64,000 nucleotides of DNA from Actinospineispora acaciae DSM 45401. Its GTDB lineage: Bacteria; Actinomycetota; Actinomycetes; Mycobacteriales; Pseudonocardiaceae. The stretch lies in assembly GCF_000620785.1 (NCBI RefSeq), contig NZ_JIAI01000002.1:1184177-1248176 (forward strand), written 5' to 3'. Position 1 is the first letter of the stretch; every line of letters starts with the position of its first letter. A program made the position numbers and the translations under genes. The notes under the pieces were generated by a model that was not told the origin of the DNA, made no database searches, and worked only from the letters and a program-made list of their open reading frames with translations. Positions 57,757-64,000 of this stretch are shown piece after piece.

Positions 57757-58760
57757 GGCTCACCGTCGTCGGCGCCGGCGCGATCGGCGGCCTGGTCGGC
57801 GCGCACTTGGCCGCGGCCGGACATGACGTGACGTTCGTCGACGCCAACGCCGAGCACGTCGCCGCGATCAACCGCGCGGGCCTGCGGATCACCGGCGCCG
57901 CCGCGCTCACCGTGACCGCCCGCGCGCTGCTGCCGTCTCAAGTAGGCGATCTCGACACGGTGTTGCTCGCGGTGAAGTCCCGCCACACCGAGGACGCGCT
58001 GGAGACGATCGCGCCCCGGCTCGCGCCCGACGGGTATGTGGTCTCGCTGCAGAACGGCCTGGAGGAGTACAAGATCGCCCGCGCGGTCGGGGAGCACCGG
58101 ACGGTCGGCGCGCTGGTGACCTTCGGCGGCCACTACGCCCGCCCGGGGGAGATCGTCTACGCCGGTCCGGGCTCGCTGCGCATCGGCGAGCTGGACGGCC
58201 GCTCGACGCCCCGGCTGGCCGCGCTGGCCGAGTTGTTGCGCGCGTTCCACCCCGTCGAGATCACCGACAACATCGTCGGCTCGCTGTGGGGCAAGGAGGC
58301 GCTCGGCGCGCTGTACTTCGCCACCGCCCTGGTCAGCGAGGACGTCGTCACGATCATCGGCCGGGAGGACTACCGCCCCGCGCTGGGCCGGCTGGTCGCC
58401 GAGGTGGTGACCGTCGCGCGGGCGTGCGGCGTGCGCTGCGAGCCGCTCGACGGGTTCGACCCGACGGTGTTCGCCGACCGGCCCGATCATCCCGACCGCA
58501 CCGAGCCGTCCTGGCGGGCGCAGCGCGACTACTGGGCCGGCCACGTCCAGCAGCGCACCGGGGTGTGGCGCGACCTCGCCGTGCACCGCCGCCCCACCGA
58601 GGTCGACCACATCCTGGCGCCGATCATCGAGGCCGGCCGGTCCCGATCGGTGCCGACGCCCGCGCTCGACCTGCTGGTCGATCTCATTCACGATGTCGAA
58701 GCGGGCCGCCGTGACCTCGGCTGGCCCAACCTCGACGCCCTGATGAAGGGAACATCGTGA
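57753..58760 (+). CDS. ketopantoate reductase-family protein (PanE/ApbA)
   Basis: 335 residues. N-terminal NADPH fold VVGAGAIGGLVGAHLA, then LLAVKSRHTEDALE and SLQNGLEE, and the C-terminal helical domain with KEALGALYFATALV. In this context a role in pantothenate synthesis is doubtful; many paralogues reduce other 2-oxoacids or 2-oxo amides. ATGA overlap before, GTGA overlap after. Confidence 0.85.
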   Translation: MRLTVVGAGAIGGLVGAHLAAAGHDVTFVDANAEHVAAINRAGLRITGAAALTVTARALLPSQVGDLDTVLLAVKSRHTEDALETIAPRLAPDGYVVSLQNGLEEYKIARAVGEHRTVGALVTFGGHYARPGEIVYAGPGSLRIGELDGRSTPRLAALAELLRAFHPVEITDNIVGSLWGKEALGALYFATALVSEDVVTIIGREDYRPALGRLVAEVVTVARACGVRCEPLDGFDPTVFADRPDHPDRTEPSWRAQRDYWAGHVQQRTGVWRDLAVHRRPTEVDHILAPIIEAGRSRSVPTPALDLLVDLIHDVEAGRRDLGWPNLDALMKGTS

Positions 58761-60178
58761 GCGACATCCTGGATGAGCCGTCGGTCGAGGCCCTCGGGCT
58801 CGTACACCAGGCGGCCGGTCCGTACCTGGACTCCCTGCACGATCGCCCGGTGCGCGACATCGACGCCGAACCCCTCGTCGACAAGCTGGACGGCCCGTTG
58901 CCGCGCGTCGGCGTCGGCGCGCGCCGAGGCATCGAGGAGCTGCTCGAGGTGGGCGAGGCGGCCGCCGTGCACTCCTCCGGCCCGCGCTTCTTCCACTTCG
59001 TGGTCGGCGGGTCGACCCCGGCGGCGATGGCCGGCGACTGGGCGACCTCGCTGCTCGACCAGTGCGCCGGCCTGTGGGCGTCGTCCCCGCTGGCCAGCCG
59101 GGTGGAGGGCATCGTGCTGCGCTGGCTCAAGGAGCTGTTCGGGCTGCCGGCGGCCTACGGCGGCGTGCTCACCCCGAGCGCCACGTTCGCCAACCTGACC
59201 GGCCTGGCCTGCGCGCGGCAGTGGTGGGCGGAGCGCCACGGCGTCGACGTGACCGCGCACGGCCTCGCCGGCCTGCCCACCATGCCCGTCCTCGCCGGCG
59301 GCTACGTGCACCCCAGCGTCCGCAAGGCCCTGCAGGTCCTCGGCTGCGGCCGGGACACCGTCCAAGTGCACGCCGCCGACCCGACCGGCCGGATCGACCT
59401 GGCCGGCATCGAGTCCGCCCTGGCGTCATCGGGCTCGCCCGCCGTACTGGTGGCGTGCGCCGGCGACGTCAACACCGGCGACTTCGACCCGATCGACAAG
59501 CTGGCCGACCTCGCCGAACGCTACGGCGCGTGGCTGCACGTGGACGGCGCGTTCGGCCTGTGCGCGGCGCTCTCGCCCCGCAGCTCGGGGTTGTTGCGCG
59601 GCGTCGACCGGGCGGACTCCATCGGCGCGGACGGCCACAAGTGGCTCAACCTGCCCTACGAGAGCGGCTTCGCGTTCGTGCGCGACCCCGGGGCGCTCGA
59701 CCGCGCCTTCGGCTCCTGGGGCGCGGCCTACCTGCTCTCCGGCACCGAGACCGAGATCGACTACAACCGCCTCGGCCCCGAGTCGTCCCGCCGCGCCCGC
59801 GCCTTCCCGATCTGGGCGACGCTGCGCGCCTACGGCGCCGAAGGCTACCGAGCGATGGTCGAACGCCACCTCGACCTGGCCGTCCGCCTGGGCACCCTGG
59901 TGGAACAGGCCCCCGACCTGGAGCTGCTCGCGCCCGTGCACACGTGCGTGGTCTGCTTCCGCTACCGCCCGTCGGGCGTGGCCGAGCCCGACCTCGACGA
60001 CCTCAACGCCCGCCTCGGCAGCGAGCTGCTCCGCGACGGCCGGGTGTACGCCGGCACCACCGTCTACCGAGGCATGACCGCCCTGCGCCCCGCCATCGTC
60101 AACTGGCGCACCACCGAGACCGACATCGACCTGCTCGCCTCCGTAATCCGCGAGATAGGCACCCGCCTCACGCCCTGA
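58757..60178 (+). CDS. PLP-dependent amino-acid decarboxylase-family protein
   Basis: 473 residues, group II decarboxylase fold. GPRFFHFVVGGSTPAAMAGD near 75, GGVLTPSATFANLTGLACAR with PLP phosphate contacts, HVDGAFG, and PLP Lys in GADGHKWLNLPYE (about 297). Family members decarboxylate aromatic amino acids, glutamate or diaminobutyrate; a few catalyse aldehyde-forming reactions. Last gene of the coupled operon: peptidase-like, two dehydrogenases and decarboxylase together suggest degradation of an unusual peptide or N-acyl amino acid. Confidence 0.87.
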   Translation: MSDILDEPSVEALGLVHQAAGPYLDSLHDRPVRDIDAEPLVDKLDGPLPRVGVGARRGIEELLEVGEAAAVHSSGPRFFHFVVGGSTPAAMAGDWATSLLDQCAGLWASSPLASRVEGIVLRWLKELFGLPAAYGGVLTPSATFANLTGLACARQWWAERHGVDVTAHGLAGLPTMPVLAGGYVHPSVRKALQVLGCGRDTVQVHAADPTGRIDLAGIESALASSGSPAVLVACAGDVNTGDFDPIDKLADLAERYGAWLHVDGAFGLCAALSPRSSGLLRGVDRADSIGADGHKWLNLPYESGFAFVRDPGALDRAFGSWGAAYLLSGTETEIDYNRLGPESSRRARAFPIWATLRAYGAEGYRAMVERHLDLAVRLGTLVEQAPDLELLAPVHTCVVCFRYRPSGVAEPDLDDLNARLGSELLRDGRVYAGTTVYRGMTALRPAIVNWRTTETDIDLLASVIREIGTRLTP

Positions 60179-60187
60179 CGAAGGTGG

Positions 60188-60530
60188 TCATCCACGACGC
60201 CGCTCCGCCGCGAGCGCGCGCTGGATGATCCGTTCGTACCGCCAGGCCAGCCACCGCCGCCAGAACGTCACCAGCACGCCGCTGTGCCGGTCTGACTCGT
60301 TGGCGAGGCGCCACACACCGACGGCAGGCCGGAGCCGGGTGCCATCCGCGATGGCGGCCAGGCAGCTCCGGTGAAGCACGGCGCCGCTGGGCTGGTCCAG
60401 GTAGATGTCGGGGCAGATGACCAGGCCGCATACCGCCGTCGGATAGGGCTCAGAGGGGGTCGTACACGGCATGGACGCGCCCGTCGGTGAGGTCGGGCAG
60501 CAGCCCGAGGGTGCTTCTGTAGTCGATCAT
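60188..60530 (-). pseudogene. small Cys-containing protein, apparently frameshifted
   Basis: Two overlapping frames join into one sensible protein: from ATG 60530 MIDYRSTLGLLPDLTDGRVH continues AVYDP, then a run of five C at about 60457-60461 breaks the frame; one base fewer gives SEPYPTAVCGLVICPD and on to the end at 60188 (about 113 residues in all). The downstream part alone is open from ATG 60472 (94 residues). Cysteines in AVCGLVICPD and HRSCLAA and a basic tryptophan-rich end (FWRRWLAWRYERIIQRAL) are present. Function unknown. Genuine mutation, slippage or sequencing error cannot be told apart here. 60540-60651 holds no visible gene. Confidence 0.5.
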
Positions 60531-60651
60531 GCGTTTCACCGTCGCGCAGCGGTGGGTGTCATCGGTAGGTCGCAGGGCCGGTCATTCCCGGTCGCTTGCG
60601 ATCACGACACCGGTGTCGGGGGCGTTGTGCCAGTTCCGAGGCGGCGTCGAG

Positions 60652-61359
60652 TCATGGCCGCCATGCGTGCCCGGGTGGCTCGTCGCTTTCCTCCTTCGGC
60701 GCATAGCGCAGGAGCACGGTGTCACCGAGTTGTTCCGTCCCCACCAGCCGCATGCGGCGATGCGGCGCGCCCGGATAGCTCGCGGGGTTCAGGAACCGGG
60801 GAGCGGCGGCGTCCCCAATGACGAGCGGCGTGATCGCCATCTGAATCTCGTCGGCGAGTCCGGCGGAGAGAAACGCCGTGTGGATGACGGTGCCGCCCTC
60901 CACGAGCAGTTTCCGGACACCGTGCTCGCCGAGGTCGTCGAGCAGCGCGCCGAAGTCGATGCTGGAGCCCAGCGTGACGATGTCGGCGAGTCCGCCGAGT
61001 TGCTGCCTCAGCCGCGCCGCGCCGGCGTCGGTGGTGTAGACGAGCTTCTTGTCGCCGGTGTGCCAGAACCTGAGGTCGGGATCGAGCTTGCCACTCCCGG
61101 TGATCGTGACCTTGAGCAGGTGCTCGGTTTCGCCCCGCGCGGCGCGGGCGGCTCTGCGGGCTTCGCTCTTGATCAGGAGCCGGGGGTTGTCCGCGCGTAG
61201 CGTGCCCGCGCCGATGAGGATCGCGTCGCACTCGGCGCGCACCTGGTCGACACGGTCGAAGTCGGCGGCGTTGGACAGGTACAGCCGGTTGGGGCTGGTG
61301 TCGTCGATGTAGCCGTCGATGCTCGTGGCCACTTTGAGCAGCACGTACGGTCGGCTCAA
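60652..61359 (-). CDS. RibD C-terminal/DHFR-like reductase
   Basis: 235 residues from a TTG at 61359, supported by AAGGAA six bases upstream; no ATG or GTG fits better. RibD_C fold: VATSIDGYIDD at the start, LIGAGTLRADNPRLL near 60, and RKLLVEGGTVIHTAFL near 155. Stand-alone RibD_C proteins reduce riboflavin precursors or other pyrimidines, and some act in deazaflavin or antibiotic pathways. Twenty bases downstream of the TPR regulator gene on the same strand. Confidence 0.85.
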   Translation of the reverse strand: MSRPYVLLKVATSIDGYIDDTSPNRLYLSNAADFDRVDQVRAECDAILIGAGTLRADNPRLLIKSEARRAARAARGETEHLLKVTITGSGKLDPDLRFWHTGDKKLVYTTDAGAARLRQQLGGLADIVTLGSSIDFGALLDDLGEHGVRKLLVEGGTVIHTAFLSAGLADEIQMAITPLVIGDAAAPRFLNPASYPGAPHRRMRLVGTEQLGDTVLLRYAPKEESDEPPGHAWRP

Positions 61360-61378
61360 GATCGTTCCTTCCTGGGGC

Positions 61379-62383
61379 TCAGGTTGTGGCCGTGCGGATG
61401 AGATCGCGGAACTGGCGCACGGTGCCGGTGTCGGCGGCGCCGAGGTGGTCGCAGAGTTCGTTGAGGCTCTGCGCCCGGTGAACGTCGATGTAGGAGTTGT
61501 TGAGCCAGTCGCCCCACTCGCACGCGCCATCCGATCGTGCGGCGAGTTCATGGGCGTTGTCGTAACCGCGCTCGGCGGCCGCGCGGTCGCCCGCGAGGGC
61601 GTGACCGTGGGCCGCGTAGGTGGTCGCGGCGGCGGCGAACTTGACGTGTGGCGCGGCCGAGGCGGCGGCCTGTCCGAGCCCGGTCGCGGTGTCGGGATCG
61701 CGCATGTCACAGGCGAGCTGCGTCTTGCGTGTCAGCACGATCGCGGTGATCTCCCGGTCGCCGCTGATGTAGGACCAGTCGAGCGCGCGGTCGGCCCAGT
61801 GCTGAGCGGCGGCATTGTCGCCAAGGTCTTGGTGCAACCACGCGAGAAGTTCGGCGAACCGGGCGCGTAGACCGATGAGCTCCGCTCGGTCCCGGCCCTT
61901 GGCATTGGCCCATGCATGACCGATCTCGGCGATGAGCGGTTCGGCCCGAGGCATCACATCGAGGGGGCCGAAGAGGTAGTCATTGTCGTTCAGGGCGCGC
62001 AGTGCCGACGTGAAGTAAGACGCCGGTTTCATGTCCGCCCAGGATCCGCACGTGGTTGTTCGAGAAGCCGCTCCCGCTGGCCCGTCCGCGCCGGCTTTGC
62101 GCGGCTCGAACAGCTGCTCGACCGTGTAGCCGGGGAACATCGCCTCCAGCACAGCACAGGGCTCCGAGCGCGGAATACCACCAATCCGGCCGCTGAGCCA
62201 GCGCCGGTAGGTGGCCTCACTGGGGTACGTCCCCACCAACTCGCGGTCGACCTCGGCCGCCACCCGGTCGTACTCCCGGCGAAACCGCGGGTACGCCTGC
62301 CAGCGCCGTTGCCGGACGAGCGCCTTCAACAACGTGGGTCGGCTTGGTTCCGGCGTGTCTGGGGCGTTCGTGGGACCGGTCAT
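61379..62383 (-). CDS. XRE-like/TPR transcriptional regulator, shortened
   Basis: 334 residues; relatives in filamentous actinomycetes are about 400-430. The N-terminus has the DNA-binding part in the form TYPSEATYRRWLSGRIGGIPRS with EAMFPGYTVEQLFE. TPR-like helices follow from about 150 (RFAELLAWLHQDLGDNAAAQHWADRAL, then YAAHGHALAGDRAAAERGYDNA). The end runs from SYIDVHRAQ directly to LGAADTGTVRQFRDLI, which in relatives is separated by another TPR pair, so about 70 residues seem to be deleted in frame. Such genes often sit next to the RibD-type gene they may control. Confidence 0.78.
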   Translation of the reverse strand: MTGPTNAPDTPEPSRPTLLKALVRQRRWQAYPRFRREYDRVAAEVDRELVGTYPSEATYRRWLSGRIGGIPRSEPCAVLEAMFPGYTVEQLFEPRKAGADGPAGAASRTTTCGSWADMKPASYFTSALRALNDNDYLFGPLDVMPRAEPLIAEIGHAWANAKGRDRAELIGLRARFAELLAWLHQDLGDNAAAQHWADRALDWSYISGDREITAIVLTRKTQLACDMRDPDTATGLGQAAASAAPHVKFAAAATTYAAHGHALAGDRAAAERGYDNAHELAARSDGACEWGDWLNNSYIDVHRAQSLNELCDHLGAADTGTVRQFRDLIRTATT

Positions 62384-62613
62384 CTCCGAGCTCGTTCCTC
62401 GGGCCGTCTCTCGGGCTGTTGACGCCGTGCCGGGGGCCTCGTCTCCGGGGTGTAGGAGCCTACTCGCCTCGGATATGACGCGAATGTTGATCTGCTGTAC
62501 GTCAGGTTGGTGCTATTTCTCTAATTCCCGTGCTCGTCGGGTTGTACCCAGCGGATCCGTCGCGGATCTTGCGCCCCGAGCACCCGTTCCATCGAGGTTC
62601 TCGGACAGTGCGT

Positions 62614-64000
62614 TCAGCGGGCGGCGGGGGCGTGGTCGGGGACGGCCGGATGTTTCGGCGCGACCGGGCTTTCGCGGCGGTAGGGGGCGCCGAGGGGCGG
62701 GCGCGGGTCGGGCTGGTCGCGGTTGGGCCAGAGGGCCATGGCGCGCTCGGCCTGGGCGGTGATGGTCAGCGACGGGTTCACGCCCAGGTTGGCGGAGATC
62801 GTCGAGCCGTCGACCACGTGCAGGCCGGGGTGGCCGTAGAGCCGGTGATAGGGATCGACGACCCCGGTCTCCGGCGAGTCTCCGATGGCGCAGCCGCCGA
62901 TGAAGTGCGCGGTCATCGGGATGTTCGCGATCTCGCCGATGGTCCCGCCCGCGACGCCGTCGATCTTCTCCGCGACCCGGCGGGCGGCCTCGTTGCCGGC
63001 CGGGATCCAGGTCGGGTTGGGTGCGCCGTGGCCCTGGGTCGAGGTGAGCTTGTAACCCCCGAGCCTGGTCCTCCGCCCGGACACGGTGATCGAGTTGTCC
63101 AGCGTCTGCATCACCAGCAGGATGATCGTCCGCTCCGACCAGCGCCGGACGGACAGCCAGCTCAGGACGCGGGGGTGCTTGGCCATCTCGGCCAGCCAGG
63201 TCATCCAGCGCGGATGCGGGCGGTCGCCGTCGGTGAGGACCGTCTGCAGCAGGCCCATGGCGTTGCTGCCCTTGCCGTAGCGGACCGGCTCGATGTGGGT
63301 GTGCTCGTCGGGGTGGAACGAGGAGGTGATCGCCACCCCTCGGCTGTAGTCGACGTCGGTGCCCTTGGCCTTGGCGCCCAGGATGGACTCGGAGTTGGTC
63401 CTGGTCAGGCTGCCCAGCCGGGCCGAGATGTGGGGGAGCGTGCCGGTGTCGCGCATCCGGTGCAGCAGCTTCTGCGTGTTGTAGGTGCCGGCGGAGAAGA
63501 TCACCTGTTCGGCGGTGAGGGTGCGCCGGTTCGCGCGCCGCCTCGGCGAGCGGCCGGTGCGCACGGCGTCCACCGCGTACCCGCCGCCGGGCAGCGGGCG
63601 CACGGCGGTCACCGTGGTGAGCGGGTGCACCCGCGCGCCGCCCTGTTCGGCCAGGTACAGGTAGTTGCGGTCCAGGGTGTTCTTCGCGCCGTGGCGGCAG
63701 CCGGTCATGCACGCGCCGCAGCCCAGGCAGGTCCGCCGCCGCGGGCCCGCGCCGCCGAAGTACGGGTCGTCCACCTCGGTGCCCGGCGGCGTGCCCGGCT
63801 CGCCGAAGAACACCCCCACCGGGGTGGGGTGGACGCGGTCGCCCGCGCCCATGTCCTCGGCGACCTCCTTGACGACCCGGTCGGCGGCGGTCACCAGCGG
63901 GTTCGTGACGACCCCGAGCATGTGTTCGGCCCGGTGGTAGTGCGGGGCCAGCTCGGCGCGCCAGTCGGTGATGTGGGACCACTGCGGGTCGTCGTAGAAC
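62614..64000 (-). CDS. GMC-family (cholesterol oxidase-like) oxidoreductase, 5' end missing
   Basis: The last 461 residues are inside the window; the frame continues through FYDDPQWSHITDWRAEL at the edge, so the FAD-binding N-terminus is outside. A cysteine block CLGCGACMTGCRHGAKNTLD precedes the second FAD contact, typical of the actinobacterial branch. VIFSAGTYNTQKLLHRM, HFIGGCAIGDSP with the active-site His region, and LHVVDGSTISANLGVNPSLTITA complete the GMC C-terminal pattern. Likely oxidises a sterol or other alicyclic alcohol. The 230 bases between this gene and the TPR regulator contain no gene I can see. Confidence 0.87.
   Translation of the reverse strand, partial: FYDDPQWSHITDWRAELAPHYHRAEHMLGVVTNPLVTAADRVVKEVAEDMGAGDRVHPTPVGVFFGEPGTPPGTEVDDPYFGGAGPRRRTCLGCGACMTGCRHGAKNTLDRNYLYLAEQGGARVHPLTTVTAVRPLPGGGYAVDAVRTGRSPRRRANRRTLTAEQVIFSAGTYNTQKLLHRMRDTGTLPHISARLGSLTRTNSESILGAKAKGTDVDYSRGVAITSSFHPDEHTHIEPVRYGKGSNAMGLLQTVLTDGDRPHPRWMTWLAEMAKHPRVLSWLSVRRWSERTIILLVMQTLDNSITVSGRRTRLGGYKLTSTQGHGAPNPTWIPAGNEAARRVAEKIDGVAGGTIGEIANIPMTAHFIGGCAIGDSPETGVVDPYHRLYGHPGLHVVDGSTISANLGVNPSLTITAQAERAMALWPNRDQPDPRPPLGAPYRRESPVAPKHPAVPDHAPAAR

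Noticed and set aside
62513..63982. A 489-codon frame overlapping the GMC oxidoreductase
   Set aside because: Composition is Arg/Pro/His-rich and lacks motifs; the overlapping frame has clear FAD-enzyme signatures.
1..64000. Search for tRNA, rRNA, riboswitch and phage or integrase genes
   Set aside because: No cloverleaf with TTCGA-type arm, rRNA signature, known riboswitch core or integrase/transposase motif was recognised by eye; a covariance-model search would be needed to be certain.

Overview
This is very GC-rich chromosomal DNA (GTG starts common, rare TTG, 4-base ATGA/GTGA overlaps between almost all operon partners). The gene families point to a filamentous actinomycete: a CHAT-TPR conflict locus, DUF1876, an XRE-TPR type regulator, actinobacterial GMC oxidoreductase, many LacI/GntR/TetR/MarR regulators, abundant MFS pumps. 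I cannot name the genus from the sequence. No rRNA, tRNA, CRISPR array, insertion sequence or transposase is visible.

Layout. (1) 1-7628, plus strand: a tightly coupled catabolic operon (aspartate dehydrogenase, alpha/beta hydrolase, two SDRs, a thiamine-diphosphate enzyme, a degenerate dienelactone-hydrolase-like protein, two MFS carriers) with unknown substrate. (2) 7600-13485: a minus-strand GntR, MHS-type carrier, polysaccharide-deacetylase-like hydrolase, GNAT, archaeal-type ProRS series, with a divergent type-II asparaginase sharing a clear GntR operator. (3) 13482-23865: accessory genes, including a sigma-factor-like protein fused through one membrane helix to a BACON-like ectodomain, a lipoprotein, an Lrp/MFS pair, a BlaI/M56 pair whose operator recurs before a methyltransferase, and a DHA2 pump followed by a P450. 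(4) 23872-30239: a CHAT-TPR protease with a divergent small Cys/His protein and a four-helix membrane protein, converging on two zinc-ribbon proteins; this is the best candidate for a poorly described system. (5) 30329-42672: complete L-rhamnose uptake and catabolism (LacI-type rhaR; ABC transporter; mutarotase; isomerase; bifunctional aldolase/dehydrogenase; rhamnulokinase) with a second sugar-isomerase-family protein. (6) 42657-47498: an aliphatic amidase cluster (amiC, amiS, amiE, amiB) without AmiR. (7) 47495-55222: a series of small regulator/target pairs (ArsR, CBS-BON, TetR/SDR, ArsR/HAD, esterase, TetR), a short element bounded by inverted repeats, and a deletion scar with an AraC remnant beside an orphan permease. 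(8) 55263-60178: a coupled M28 peptidase-like, SDR, ketopantoate-reductase-like and PLP-decarboxylase operon. (9) 60188-64000: a frameshifted small gene, a RibD-type reductase, a shortened TPR regulator, and a GMC oxidoreductase running off the window.

Two features cut across regions. A dispersed palindrome (core CCCGTGAGTGGTTAG, stem 20-22 bp, CATA loop) occurs three times, each time just beyond a gene end. Operator-like palindromes sit where expected for at least seven regulators, so much of the local regulation can be read directly from the DNA.
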